Source of the DNA: Ailanthus altissimus
Lineage: Eukaryota; Streptophyta; Magnoliopsida; Sapindales; Simaroubaceae
Reading direction: 5' to 3'
Length of the DNA stretch: 64,000 nucleotides
NCBI GenBank assembly: GCA_946807835.1
Contig: OX327699.1
Location: 18,154,014-18,218,013, forward strand
Shown here: positions 1-12,782 of the stretch, one piece after another
Position numbering within the stretch: position 1 is the first letter of the stretch
How the letters are laid out: each line of letters begins with the position of its first letter
Notes under the pieces: model-generated
Database searches by the model: none
The model's input: only the letters and a program-made list of their open reading frames with translations
What the model was told of the DNA's origin: nothing
Translations under genes and position numbers: made by a program

Positions 1-1
1 A

Positions 2-64
2 ATCCTCTTTGATCTTGATGAGAGGAGAGCATCAGCAATGTCACCGACTTTCCAAAAAGCAAAG
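2..64 (+). CDS. possible end of a host exon (partial, weak)
   Basis: From position 2 one frame is open for 21 codons (it reads ILFDLDERRASAMSPTF and a few more residues) and ends at AAG followed by GTAAGT, a consensus plant splice donor. The stretch is less AT-rich than the 1.1 kb that follows, which would suit an exon-intron boundary. I do not recognise the protein, the exon start lies outside the window, and no matching acceptor or second exon was found, so chance is a real alternative. Confidence 0.2.
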
Positions 65-1193
65 GTAAGTATACCCCACTTATATTGTCCTCAATCTCAA
101 CTAATTGCCGCCACTGATGTGGGTGTTAATCATTCGTATCAAAGCATCATGCTTAATTCATGTTAAGAGAATCTCATGTCAGCCCCCGCCTCAGATCATC
201 AATAATGTGACTGGTTCCTTGCTCCATTCTTCAAAGAGGTGGATCCTGTAACAATGAACTATCATATTTTATATTCATTAATTCTAATGTAATGAGGTTA
301 CGCACCTCAGTAAAATTTTATGTGTATACAAATATATAAAATATAACAATTTATATAATTATGTGTGTTATGAATAAATCTCAAAATGTAAATATGTATT
401 ATATTATATCAATATTTGGAATAATTTAAAAAAAATTGGTGAGTTTGTGAATCAATAAATAGACTTTATCTAAAAATATTATATATCTGTACTATAAATA
501 ATAGCATCTTAATGATAATTTAATAATAAATAATATAATATGTAATGAATATGTACAAATTTATAATATTAAAAAAATTATGAAATTGTATATTAAATAA
601 TCAATAAATTTGTACAAAATATACGAGCTATTATTAAATTTGTGCTAAAACTGAAAATTATAACATTATATTGGAATAAATCTATATTGAAAATTTAAAA
701 ATGTAAACTATCATGAAATCTGTGTAAAAACTAAATGCACATAGCATAGTACTGAGAATATAATGTACACTGCATAGATAATAAAAATTACACCAAATTT
801 GTACTCGAAAAAAAGTTGGTATAACCTAGTGAAATAATTCACAGATGGGTAAAATAAAAATCTAATCTGGTCTAACTCGACGAAATTTATGCATTGTTTG
901 AGCAAAGCAAACTAAACTAGTTTAACGCATGCATAAAACAAACTATATTAAAGGAGAAGGTACATGTCTGATGATTTAAAAACTATTACTATATAATATC
1001 GTGGAAGTAAAATTATTCTAAATTAAATATTTATGTACTTAACATAATCATAAACTATACTATCATTAAATTTGAAAATATTTCTAAATATAGATAATTA
1101 GCATAAAAATTAATCTGTCTAAATGTAAATTATGGATAAAAGAAATATGATAATGTGTAATTAAATCATAAACTGATATATTAAAAATATAAT
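65..1193. other. AT-rich host DNA without a gene
   Basis: After the possible donor site there is about 200 bp of mixed composition and then roughly 900 bp of very AT-rich sequence with no recognisable coding, RNA or repeat family. The only open frame (711-905, minus, 64 codons) has low-complexity Ile/Phe/Tyr composition typical of AT-rich noise. The last five bases, ATAAT at 1189-1193, are the left target duplication of the solo LTR that follows. Confidence 0.6.
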
Positions 1194-1839
1194 TGTTAAA
1201 GTTAGTGCTTACTGCCATTACAGTGTATAAATATTTGATATTTATACAATAAACATTTCAATATATTTGTTAATACTTAATTATATGGTACTAAGCTGGA
1301 TATAGTTCCAAACATTGTAGATCTAAAGGAGTCTAGATCTGATCCAAAGGAGTTTTTGTCAATGCTAAGAGATTAGCATTTTAAGAGTTAGAATCTTGTT
1401 TCAAATGAGACATAGACTCAAGAATATTATAGTAATAACATAGTTACAACTAGTTACAAATAATGTTATGAAATATCATTGAGCAATATGTTTTCGAAAA
1501 TATCGTTTCTAATTTATGGTTGTTGACACGGGTGGATCTGTATTCCTTTCAATTTATTGTATGTCTATATATAGATTGTCCATACAGTTAGTCTTAATAG
1601 ACGTGAGCTAGTGGAAGCACATATAGCCATGCAGGTATTCAGTGAAGATTCGGTACTGAACAGAATCATGAGGACCTCTAATAAACATCCCACAAAGTTT
1701 TCAATAAAAGATCTTCTCGAGTTGAGTAGTATTCGTAGTCTTTTGACTTGAGCTCCACGGTGGGCTTATGAGTGATCCACCATGCTTCGATTTTATGCAT
1801 GTCAAAGACCTTTCATGTCTGACTTCTGGGTGTCGTTAG

Positions 1840-4128
1840 TGTGAGTGATTTTAAACCTAGAATGCATACATGTGGGTTTGTGTCTATCATTCAAAATTGC
1901 ATACGTATCATATACATATATGTGCAACGGATAAGTGAATTACTAATTTTCTAATGATAAACACAAATAAGTTTTACATGTTAGCTCATAAATGTAAACT
2001 ACATAAAGATTGAGAATTTATTACCTTGACAAGCCTTTGATTTTTGGTCGAACCGGAGTACTCGTTTTGAAGCAACTCGTTCACAATTCTAGCTCATTAA
2101 CACGGTGGGCTTGAGGAAGCTAGAATAACAGCTTTTTCAGCAAAGAATTCAACCATTGAATCCTTATTTCTACATTGTAGTATAGGTGGTTAAAAATGGA
2201 AGGAAAAATGGAAGAAGTGTATTTTGTGCTCTCAACACTTAGCTAAATTATCACACTTCTCTCTCCAAATGCCTTAACCGTATCTTACAACTTAATTGGA
2301 TAACTTATTGCTCAATTTTTTTTTTAACTTAATGGACAACACTTGTTCCATTTAATTACATAATGGCCTCCATTATCTTAGTCAATATTTATCATTAGTG
2401 TTTTGTTTATTATTGTTTACAATAAACCAAATGAAAACAAAAAAAAATGAAAAATCATTTAAATGAATTTGGCCTAAATCTAGGCCAAATGAGAAACACT
2501 TTCTCATTAGTAAGAAATATGTTAAAGCCTACCATTTACAAGTGCCACTCATTTATTCTTATTATATCATTTAATCAATATTAAACAAACGATTTAATCA
2601 TATTAAATTATGATAGAAACATATGCCAATTTAAATAAAAAATAAATTGTTTGATTTTAATTTAAATAATAATATCATGTATTATTGTTATTATCTTATT
2701 AAATAAACATTTTAATAAATAAAATAATGATATTATTTGTCCAACAAATAAGGTCATTTTGATAATTTTTAAGTCAAATAATAATTAGCCCACAATGTGC
2801 CATATGTCAATAGTCTATTGGTCAACAACTAATAGTTAATTAATTGGTGTACTTAACTCTCAAGTCTTGACACGTGCATGACCGGAAGGAGACCAAAGTA
2901 AATATTTGGTTTGCTGAATTTTTTTGAATTAAACTATTTAATTGGGTACGCTGCTCCAGTGCACAACAAGTACACTTCATATTGCGAGACTTTCTAAGTC
3001 CACTCCTGATTTTTTAAACAGAACTATTCTGTGAATTCGAGATCGATGCCTCACGCACACGTCACGGATATTACAAATCAGTGCAGTAGACCATACAAGT
3101 TGAGGTCATAGCACATATGTATAATCCTTCCGCCAATCATATCCTAGAAGAGCGAGGATATAGATCACTATCGTCAAATCCCTATGTGCTCATCCACGAA
3201 CTTCTCTCCAGATACGTATCCTTATAAACAATATATACAAACACCTTTGCACTATTATTTAACCCTGTAGGAAACCCTTTTTCCTAGGTTTGTTGCTTAT
3301 GGCCATAAGACTTTTTAAGATATAGTCTTTGAGCATTTGGATATATAACTCATCCATGTGAGTTGACAGATTCTATATCTGTATAAGACTCCATAAGCAT
3401 CGGACCATACGCAGCGACACCCAGCGGTCACACTATAAAAGGTCTGTGACATGCGCGGAACCAAAGTATGATGAATCACTTACAAGCCCATCGTGGTACT
3501 CAGGTCAAAAGATCACGTATACTACTCAACTCGAGAGGATCTTTCATTGATGGCTTGATGGGATGTTTATTGGGGTCCTCGTTGAGTCTGTTCAATATTC
3601 AGTCCTTACTGAACACTTGTATGCTATACGAACTTCCAGTAAGCCCATGGTCATCTAAGAACAACCATCTAGACCATTTAGGTATACTATACACTGGTCT
3701 ATGAAAAAGGATTTCACTGACAGACCTACATCAGTGAATTAAGACCAGAAATATATAATTTAATAATAAACTTACGTAATTATATTTCTTAACACCTATT
3801 GCAACTCTTGTAATTATGTTATTATTAGTGTACTCTCATGTCTTTATACCATTACAGATAAAGTTATAACTTTTAGACTTTACTAATTATTATAACATGT
3901 TAACTCTTTAGCATTTATAGTTTTTTAGTAATGCTAACTTTTAGCATTGATCTAAACTTCTTTAGACCAAACTTGAACTCTTTCAAATCATATAATGTCT
4001 ATAACGTTATAAGTATTGAACTATTTAATAATTATAATTAGTAATTTAACAAATAAAGAATTGTATAAATATTATAAAACAAAATATTTATACAATAATA
4101 GGATGACATGTGAGCACAAATCCCAACA
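1840..4128 (-). repeat. 3' LTR of copia-1
   Basis: About 2.29 kb, running on the minus strand from TGTTGGGATTTGTGCTCAC (ending at 4128) down to TCACTCACA (1840). Its outer part 2872-4128 matches the surviving 5' LTR 11522-12782 over its length, including the shared stretches around 3420-3700 and 12060-12360. Open frames of 78 codons at 3468-3704 and 12122-12358 are simply the same LTR sequence in both copies, not genes. Bases 2300-2860 are very AT-rich, as in the related copia LTRs. Confidence 0.82.
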
Positions 4129-4141
4129 AACTCCCACTTGT
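4129..4141 (-). other. polypurine tract of copia-1
   Basis: The minus strand reads AAGTGGGAGTT directly before the 3' LTR start TGTTGGG. A purine run with this spacing is the plus-strand primer site of reverse transcription. It fixes both the orientation of the element and the LTR boundary at 4128. Confidence 0.8.
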
Positions 4142-4177
4142 TCTAGGGCCATTCATAGTGGTATCTTATACCTATAG

Positions 4178-6405
4178 TGTCATGCCCTAGACTCAAAAGA
4201 TCCGACACACGACATCACTTACATTCATTCAATAATATTTAAACATTCATTTCAATTTCTTTCAGAAATATAACAATTGAATTATGACTGGGACAATTAG
4301 TAAACCGGAGATACGCAGAGTTTTCTTAGAGATTAACACTCTATTACGTCACCAGTAGCAACTTTGTTACCGGAAGCCCAGAATATATTCATTGCAAATT
4401 CTTACTTAAAATCAACCAATAACCACACTTGGTGAAACTTAAACCAAATCCAACCGCACACAATAAAATAATACATAAGTATTTATTCAATAAGGACAAA
4501 TCAAATATCTTATCCCACGTGTCCCCAAATGAAACACTTAGCAACTAGCAACTTAAGGAACCCAAGGAACAGCAGAAGCCTTTCTAAATCCGCTAAGCAC
4601 ATATGTACCTTATTTACCTGAAATCACCATAAACTATAATGAGTGTAAAACTCAATAAGCATACTAATTTTTCATATATCAAATACAAATACATATATGT
4701 ACACAATGCATATGTATGATATGCTGTGATAAATCAAAATCATAATCTTATCAAATCACATATCATGTAAGTGCTTACACATTCTTTCAAAACATATAAT
4801 AAGAATACCATTACTCAACTACTACTTACTAGGACTTACATATCACATATCACATAATGAGCCAAATGTCACTCGTAGGTGAGATACCGTATGAGAGGAA
4901 TAGTACAAGTGAAGTTTTTAAATTACACATATATAATGCTCATGCCCGAAGGTAAAAGCCAAACCCTCACCTTGATCATCGGTGAGTCCTCTCACATGCA
5001 CCAATACTCTACCACACGAATGTGATGACTCACTCTTCCTTTTGGTACCAATAGGATCCTCTCTACATACGGAACACATAACATATACCAATCCCGAAAG
5101 AAATGCCACACATAAAGGCTCAACAAATCACATAAAATGCATACTAAGTTAACAGTGAGTTCAAGCATCCTCAAAACGCAAAATGTTTTTCATGGACATA
5201 TTACACTTCAAAAGCTCTCTTTGTTAAACGAGTTTCACTTTGAAAGCTCACTTTTAAAAACACATATATGTTATGTATGTCCATGCTCACATTCATAAAC
5301 ACATGTCTTCACATTTTATATCAAAATATACTTTGACATAACATAAACGTATTCCTAACCACATTTACAAAATCATACATAACAATTACTATGTTTAATG
5401 TGATTTCAATAAAAAGTCTAGTATACTTACTTTTAGCACTATCAGTTACAAGACTTAAATCTCCTTAACCTATCAATAGAGATTAATTCTTTCACGAGCC
5501 TCAACATTCACACAAAATACTTTAAAAAGCTTACAAAATTACACATATTGCACTTATCACATCGAATTGGTCTAATTACTTAGTTTCTCAAAACTTGTCA
5601 TTCTGACCACTTACACTTAACAAAATTTTCTAATACATCATATGATGTCCAATTACTTCAAAATCAGAATATATCTTTCTTCACTCATATATATTTCTTA
5701 TATATGAATATTATTCATAATTCCTACACATTCCATTTCATAAACACTATCAAATCCAAACTATTATTCTTGTGGGATCAAGATATTTACTGAATAGTAT
5801 TCAATCTCGTAATTTTATAAAATCAGATATTAACTCAAAAATTAAAAAACTACCACAGAATTACTCTTGACATATATTTCAGTCCATGATAAATTACTTC
5901 AAAATCCCTATCAAAAGTATTTTAAAACTATTTTATTCTATAGCTTTAAAAATCTGTTAATCAAATACTGTAATAAGCTGACACTCTTTAGAAAATCATA
6001 ACAATTCAACCACATTGATCTAAATTCTCAATTATGAGTATATCATATTAGACATATAAACTTATCATATTCCATAAATTCGTAATTTTTTATGATCATT
6101 AAGCAGATCAAAAATTATTTGTCACTATATCATACTGTTAATAGAGGAAATTTTCAGAATTTCAGGGTCATTTTGATAAATTCACTAAAAATTCAATTTC
6201 TAGAATTTTCAATCGATTCAAAGTCTCAAATGATTCTAAACATGTCTAATTTCATATACTCAAAATTCAAAACCATAATCGAATCACAACAATTTATAAA
6301 ATTCCTGGATCAAGAGACTATCAAGTAGAAATTTTACAATTCATAATAATTTATCAAGCTATCTACATATATCATTCTTATCGGTTATGAATACTGGTTA
6401 CTACA
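4178..6405 (-). mobile_element. chromovirus-like solo LTR (Del/Tekay type), with internal deletion
   Basis: The minus strand begins TGTAGTAACCAGTATTC at 6405 and ends GGGCATGACA at 4178. The flanking duplication is perfect: TATAG at 4173-4177 and 6406-6410. The terminal TGTAG...GTGACA pattern and 2-3 kb size are those of plant Del/Tekay-type chromovirus LTRs. A second copy in the opposite orientation lies at 49662-52378 and matches it throughout, for example around the TTTGGTACCAATAGGATCC segment near 5040 and its counterpart near 51500. Relative to that copy this one lacks about 480 bp near its 5' end (between the TAACCGG-like segment and GATAGCTTGATAAATTA). It inserted just downstream of the copia-1 pol end. 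Confidence 0.85.
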
Positions 6406-6414
6406 TATAGACTC

Positions 6415-7900
6415 TACATATTTTTTAAACACTTTTGGAGTTAAGGCCTTAGTCAGTAGGTCCGCTACATTATTTACAGAGTCAACTCTACAAATTATTA
6501 CATCTCCTCTAGTCAAGATTTCTCTAATTATGTGGTATTTCCTCTCCACATGCTTAGATCCCTGGTGCATTCTTGACTCTTTTTCTTATGCAATGGCTTT
6601 ATTGTTGTCGCAAAATAAAGGGATATAATCCATCGAACTTGGGACAATCCTGAACTTAGCGATGAACTTGCGTATTCACACTACTTCATTTGCTATCTCA
6701 GAGACTGTAATATATTCCGCTTCAGTTGTTGAATCAGTTGTAGATCCTTGTTTAGTGCTCTTCTAACTTACTGTAGCACCGTTGAGGATAAATGCATATT
6801 CAGATGTAAACTTTATATCATTTGGATTAGACTGGAAGTTTGAATCTGTATATCCTCTAACCTGCAAGTCACTTTCTCCATAAATGAGAAACTTGTCCTT
6901 TGTACCCTTAAGGTATTTAAAGATATGTTTGACTGTCATCCAATGGCTGTCACTCAGATCAGATTGATACCGACTAGTAACACTTACATTCATACTGATG
7001 TCAGGTCTCGTGCACATCATAGCATACATCAGACTGCCTACAGCTGATGCATATGGCATCTTAGACATTCTAACTTTTTCATCTTTCATCTGAGGAGACA
7101 TTCTCCTCGAAAGATGAATGTTATGTCTGAAAGGTACATTAACTGTCTTATATTTAGTAAAATTGTACCTTTCAAAGACACTATCGGCGTATGATGATTT
7201 AAAAAGTCCTATCAGCTTCCTAGTTCTATCTCTATAAAGCTTTATACCCAGTATATAGGAAGCCTCTCTTAATTCATTCATGAAGAAGTTTTTGTTTTAA
7301 TAACTCTTGATTGATTGTAACATACTGATATCATTCCTGTTGATCAGTGTGTCATATACATAGAGAATTAAGATGACAATCATGCTCCCACTGACTTTTT
7401 TATACACATGGTTCCTCATTATTTTTTATAAAACCAGACCTTTTGATTACCTCATCAAAATGAAGGTTCCAACTTCGAGAAGCTTGCTTAAGCCCATAAA
7501 TGAACTTTTTTAGTTTGTATACTAGACCCGTGGATAGGCTAGATGCAAAACTTTCAGGCTGTTTCATGTATATCTCTTCCTCGAGATATCCATTCAAAAA
7601 TACTATCTTTACATCCATATGTCATATCTCATAGTCATAATATGCAGTAATAGCCAATTAAAATCGTATTGACTTCAACATTGCTACTGGTGTAAAGGTT
7701 TCCTCATAATCGATACCAGATTGTTGAGAATAATCTTTTGCAACCAGTTAAACTTTGAAGGTCTCTACCTTCCTATCGGGCTTATACTTCTGCTTGTAAA
7801 TCCATTTACAACTTATAGGAACTATTCCTTCGGGAAGCTCAACCAAGTCCCAGACTTGATTGTGATCAATTGAGTTAATTTCAAATTTCATGGCTTCTTG
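6415..7900 (-). pseudogene. copia-1 reverse transcriptase and RNase H (broken)
   Basis: Copia RT (RVT_2 type) starts near 7900 with a VWDLVELPEG-like segment. It continues through MDVKIVFLNGYLEEEIYMKQ (7560-7618) and KLKKFIYGLKQASRSW, then the catalytic region near 7340-7380. There the family's YVDD box reads YVYD, so a metal-binding aspartate is lost. RNase H follows (6763-7281, with MYAMMCTRPDIS and the YTDSNFQSN segment) and the C-terminal end at 6415-6570 (HVERKYHIIREI, NVADLLTKAL). Stops and frameshifts separate the open pieces. In life the product copies element RNA to DNA inside virus-like particles. Confidence 0.85.
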
Positions 7901-7959
7901 TCACTTTCTCAAGTTGATGTCTAACATCGCATCCTTATAGGTTAAATGATCATTTTCTT

Positions 7960-9300
7960 CCACTGAGAAAACTCCAAGTGTACCTTTAGGCATATGACCA
8001 TACCTAGTAGGTGGCTTGGAAATCCTTTCAGACCTACGTGAAGAGCGTGTTAAAGGTATTCCGCTCAACTAATTTTGAGGTTCCATCTCGGGTTCATGTT
8101 TGTTTTGATTGGCTTTATCAATCACAATCTTTCTACAACCTCTATGATCCATGGGAAACTCTTTCTCAAGGAAAGTGGTATATTAAGAAACAAACACATT
8201 TCGCTCTTCGAGATCATAGAACTAGTATCCTATTGAATTCTTGGGATACCCAACGAACTGGTACTTGTACCCCATGAGTGCAAATTTATCCTATTGCATA
8301 ACTTTTACGTAAGCAGGACAGCCTCAAATCTTAATGTATTTAAGACTTAGTTTCTTTCCATTCAACATCTCATGTGGAGTGGTTGGAACAGCTTTAGATA
8401 AAATTCTATTTAATATATGAGTAGCAGTTTTTAGAGCATAACCCCAAAGATATTCAGGTAGATTGGTGAAGCTTATCATCGATCGAACTATATCTAATAA
8501 AGTCTGATTTCTCCTCTCTGACACACCATTATGTTGTGGAGTACCTGAAGGACTATACTGAGCTAGAATCCCATTCTCTTTTAAATAATCAGAGAATTCA
8601 CTACTCATGTACTTACTGCCTCGATTCAATCGAAGGCATTTGGCGTACATTCCACTTTGTTTCTCTACTTCAAGTCTAAAACTCTTTGAACTTTTCAAAG
8701 GTTTCTGATTTGTGTTTCATAAGAACCATATACCAGTATTGTGATAAATCATCAATAAAGGTAACAAAGTATCAAAATCCACCCATTGTAGCGTGATTCA
8801 TTGGACCGTATACATAACTATGTACTAGTTCCAATAAATCAGTGGCACGATGTCTAACATTAGTGAATGGAGATTTATTCATTTTCCCTTGAATATAAGT
8901 TTCACAAACTGAGTAAGATTCTATGGTTAGATAAGGTATCCGATCATCCTTAACTAGATGAGTTAGGCGTTTTACACTTATATGACTCAATCTCATATGG
9001 CATAATTCAGTATCATTTAAAGCTTTTGCACTACTACTAATGCTACCCTGTAGATTCATGATGTTTTTTATTGTATCCAAAACATAATGCCTATTAACTA
9101 ACTGACACTCAGTTAATAAAATATCAAACATATCACATAAATATAAGGAACGGTTCTTAATATACATATGATACCTTTCACTGTCAAGTACAAGAAGAGA
9201 GATAATCTGCCTGATCATAGCAGGTACATCATAATAGTTATGAAGTAAAACAATTTTATTACAAGGGAGAACTAAATCATAATGTCCAATAGCCTCGACC
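7960..9300 (-). pseudogene. copia-1 GAG-pre-integrase and integrase (broken)
   Basis: The GAG-pre-integrase and zinc-binding part is at 8772-9218: CHMRLSHISVKRL, then CETYIQGKMNKSPF, equivalent to the HHCC finger region. The catalytic core is at 8324-8698, with the family's LRxDxGxEY motif reading LRLNRGSKY (aspartate changed to asparagine) and the glutamate retained in NGVSERRNQTL. A copia integrase C-terminal piece follows at about 7960-8320 (YPKNSIGY, FLEKEF). A frameshift separates core and finger. This enzyme would insert the cDNA into host DNA; with the core aspartate gone it could not. Confidence 0.84.
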
Positions 9301-9439
9301 CGTAGGAGATCACCATTTCCTACTCGAAACTACTTCTCGGCTGAAGCAATTTAACTTTCTTCAGACCCTACAACATATTACAGATGTAAAAAGGACTTGC
9401 GGTATCTAATACCCAGCCAATACTAGCATCAAATGTTAA

Positions 9440-10180
9440 AGAAATGTCAATAATGAGAAAGAAAATGCCTGAAGGAGTCTTCTTCAAAATGGCAAGGTAT
9501 TTGGGGCAGTTGCATTTTCAGTGCCCATCTTCACCGCAGTAAAAGCGTTTTCTTTTGACTTTCGGTTTCTCCAGTGGCTTGGATATCTGTCGCTGAGGAA
9601 CTATTTTAGGTGTCTACCTCACCTTTATTTTCTTTTTTCCTTTGGACTTTGCAAAAACCCTATGGGTTAAAGATGAAGCACATTGGATAAGAAGGGTCAA
9701 GTCTCTTTTATGCATGTCCTTATCTGTTGTCTTCAACATGTTATGAAGATTAGCATAAGTAGGGGTTATTCCTTGCATATGAAAGTTTATGATGAACTGT
9801 ACATATAACCCAGGCAGCGATTGGAGAATTAAATTGTTCCCCAGGTTATTGCTCAGAGAGATGTCCATGGACTTAAACCTCTCGATTAATCTTATCATGT
9901 TGAGAACATGAGGACTCACTCGATTGCCTTCAGAGAGCCTTGCTTGAAATAACCCTTTGGCGACCCTATAGTTCTCAACTTGAGGTCGGTCACCAAAGAG
10001 CTCCCTGTGATGGAGCATAATACTGCTGGCACTATCCATGCAGACATACTCCCTTTGTAGCTCAGTCAACATGGAGGCAAGGATGTAGTATTTAACTTTT
10101 AAATCGTCATCCAACCATTTCTAATATGTCACGTTTTCTTTTTGGGTGGCATCCTAAAAAATACCTCTAGGCATCTTCTA
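9440..10180 (-). pseudogene. copia-1 gag (broken)
   Basis: A 166-codon open piece at 9614-10114 resembles plant copia gag of the UBN2/Retrotran_gag_2 type: LKVKYYILASM, then NMIRLIERFKSMDISLSNNL, LQSLPGLYVQFIINFHM and LHNMLKTTDKDM. Downstream at 9480-9560 another frame shows a damaged CCHC zinc knuckle, FYCGEDGH followed by a stop and then CNCPKYL, with the first cysteine replaced by arginine. Gag forms the particle shell and binds element RNA. The N-terminal 40 or so residues lie in another frame upstream of 10114. Confidence 0.8.
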
Positions 10181-10299
10181 ATTAATAACATATCCCAGTC
10201 TTTATGAATCCAGAACAATTATGAGATTCATGTACCAGTTAGAGAAATTCTCGGCACCTTTGAGTGTGCATCCATTATGCGCACCAAGGAATTTGAAGA

Positions 10300-11521
10300 T
10301 GACATCCTAGCTTACATAAGTCAATTAAAATAATATTAAGAGATGAAAGCGAAAAATATTATTAAATCGCTAATAATGCATTTTAAATCATTGGTATAAT
10401 ATTTATATAATTTTTAATTTAAACTGCTCTTACATTATTTTACATAATCCCTTTAATCTCTCAAAATAGGATAACGACAGTTTAAACCATTTTAAGCTAT
10501 ACAGCGGGAAGTGGACCCCATTGACATTTTACTCGAGTCGCACCCTGTAGTGATCTAGGCCTTTATAAACCCAACAAGTAGACAACTCTTGTCAATTGCA
10601 TCTCATGCAACGCTTACTCTTGATCCTAAATACATCTTATCTACACATTATAGCGATCTAGGTGTATTTCAGATTAACTTGTAAATAATCAAATATATGC
10701 TAAAGGTATTACCCGTACACTGTAGTGATCTAAGGCAATACTTTTGCATATATTTGCCTCATCTCATGTTTAACCGATATAGTCTAAATCACACTAACCA
10801 ATTCCCTCACACTACAACGATCTTGAAAAAGACCGATACGATCCAGTTAACACTGTATTGACAAGACGGATCATCAATAAATATTATCTCATAATAAAAT
10901 ATTATTCAATCTGATTAAGAGAGATTTTTACTCATTTTTTTAGTAACACAAGGACTGAATCCCCATCTCACAAGGAGGTAATTCTCAATCATACATTAAT
11001 TTATATGTAAACACAACTAACCCCCATCAGTAGGGCTCTCATTGTGTTTTCCACCACAGAAAAAATGATATCGGTTTATAATATAACCTAATAACTATTA
11101 TCATTGTATCTCATAAACTCTCACATAATTAAAATAATGTTAAACAATTTAAAACATAATTAGAGTGAGTGTCATCAGTGCCCCGATGCTAGGTTCACTG
11201 TGCAGCGGCATTAGGGGGCATAGATCCCAGCGCCGTAGTGCCCAGCTTCTGGCATTGGAGGTCACACCTTCAGCGCTGTAGGGCCATATTCCTGGCACTG
11301 TGGTGCCAAGGCCTTGAGGTTACCAACACTGCAGTATGCTGTGCCTGGTGCTGCGGTGCGAATTCTAGAACCTGTGTGTTGAGGTGCTCAGCGCTATAGC
11401 GGCCAGCGCCGCGGTGCCCGCTACCCAATGTTGTAGCGTTGGAACAAAAATTTCTAGCGCCTCGGCGCTGAGCGGTCATGGTTACGACGCTTCGGTGCTC
11501 CCTACCTTTGGAAACCATTTT
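10300..11521 (-). other. copia-1 leader between LTR and gag, with repeated motifs
   Basis: About 1.2 kb of noncoding sequence lies between the truncated 5' LTR and gag. It aligns in layout with 30660-31785 of copia-2. On the + strand it holds four copies of a motif ending TGTAGTGATCTAGG or close variants, near 10540, 10642, 10712 and 10806. Further towards the LTR (11190-11480) is an island of GC-rich repeats. No primer-binding site is left at the LTR junction, so the end next to the LTR is deleted. Confidence 0.65.
11190..11480. repeat. GC-rich degenerate repeats (AGCGCYGYRGxGCC type)
   Basis: In strongly AT-rich surroundings this stretch carries about ten loose copies of a partly palindromic motif such as CAGCGCCGTAGTGCCCAG, CAGCGCTGTAGGGCC and CAGCGCCGCGGTGCCCGC. 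Similar islands occur in the leader of copia-2 (31600-31690) and inside two gypsy-type solo LTRs. An 88-codon and a 78-codon frame overlap here on opposite strands; both are by-products of the repeats. Confidence 0.7.
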
Positions 11522-12782
11522 CACGTGCACGACCAAAGAAAGACCGAAGTAAATGTCCGATCTGCTAAAATTTTTTGGATCGAATTATTCAATCTAGTAC
11601 GCTGCCCCAGTGTACAATGAGTACACTTCATATTACGGGACTCTCTAAGTCCACTCTCGATTTGTTAAACAGAACTATTCTGTGAGTCCGAGATCGATGC
11701 CCCACGCACACGTCACGGATATTACAAATTAGTGTAGTAGACCATACAAGTTGAGGTCATAGCCCAAACGTATAATCCTTCTGCCAATCATATTCTAGAA
11801 GAGCGAGGATATAGATTACTATTGTCAAATCCCTATGTGCTTATCCGCGAACTTATCTCCAGACACATATCTTGATAAACAATATATGCAAACACCTTTG
11901 CACTATTGTTTAACCCTATGGGAAACCTTTTTCCTGGGTTTGTTGCTTATGGTCATAAGACTTTCTAAGATACAATCTCTAAGCATCTGGATATATAACT
12001 CATCCATGTGAGTTGACGGATTCTATATCTGTACACACTAGACTCTATAAGTATCGAACCATACCCAGTGACACCTAGTGGTCACACCATAAAAGGTCTG
12101 TGACATACGTGGAACCAAAGTATGATGGATCACTTACAAGCTCACCGTGGTACTCAGGTCAAAGGATCACGTATACTACTCAACTCGAGAGGACTTTCCA
12201 TTGAAGGCTTCATGGGATGTCTATTGGGGTCCTCGTTGAGTCTGTTCAGTATTCAGTCCTTACTAAATATCTATATGCTATACGAACTTCTAGTAAGCCC
12301 ATGGTCAGCTAAGAACAACCATCTAGACCATTTAGGTATAGTATACACTGGTCTATGAAAAAAGATTCCACCGACAGACTTATATCGGTGAATTAAGACT
12401 AGGAATATATAATTTGAGAATAGACTTACATAATAACATTTCTTAGCACCTATTGTAACTCTTGTAATTATGTTATTATTAGTGTATTCTCAGGTCTTTG
12501 TACCGTTACAGACAAAGTTCTAACTTTTAGACTTCACTAATTATTATAAAATGTTAACTTTTTAGCATTTATAGTTTTTCAGTGATGCTAACTCTTCGCA
12601 TTGATCTAAATTTCTTTAGATCAAATTTGAACTCCTTCAGATCATATAATGTCCATAACATCACAAGTATTGAACCATTTAATAATTATAATTAGTAATT
12701 TAACAAGTAATGTACTGTATAAATATTATAAAATAAAATATTCATATAACAATAAGATGACACGTGAGCACAAATTCTAATA
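11522..12782 (-). repeat. 5' LTR of copia-1, truncated
   Basis: It matches 2872-4128 of the 3' LTR base for base over most of its length. The outer end is TATTAGAATTTGTGC (mutated TGTTGGGATTTGTGC) at 12782. The match stops abruptly at 11522, where leader sequence begins. The missing part corresponds to 1840-2871, about 1.0 kb including the R-U5 end, and the adjacent primer-binding site is gone too. Confidence 0.78.

Larger units (their letters stand above)
1840..12782 (-). mobile_element. Ty1/copia retrotransposon, long-LTR family, decayed (copia-1)
   Basis: On the minus strand the order is truncated 5' LTR (11522-12782), leader (10180-11521), gag, GAG-pre-integrase and integrase, RT, RNase H, polypurine tract, 3' LTR (1840-4128). 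Integrase before RT defines Ty1/copia. The flanking duplication is GTTAG (1835-1839) against ATTAG (12783-12787), one transition apart. It inserted into a solo LTR of its own family in the opposite direction. A chromovirus-like solo LTR (4178-6405) later landed between its polypurine tract and the RNase H end. All coding parts carry stops or frameshifts, and the 5' LTR lacks its R-U5 end and the primer site, so the element is dead. Confidence 0.85.

Noticed and set aside
3468..3704. 78-codon frame with a near twin at 12122-12358
   Set aside because: They are the same segment of the two copia-1 LTRs; shared openness does not show coding.
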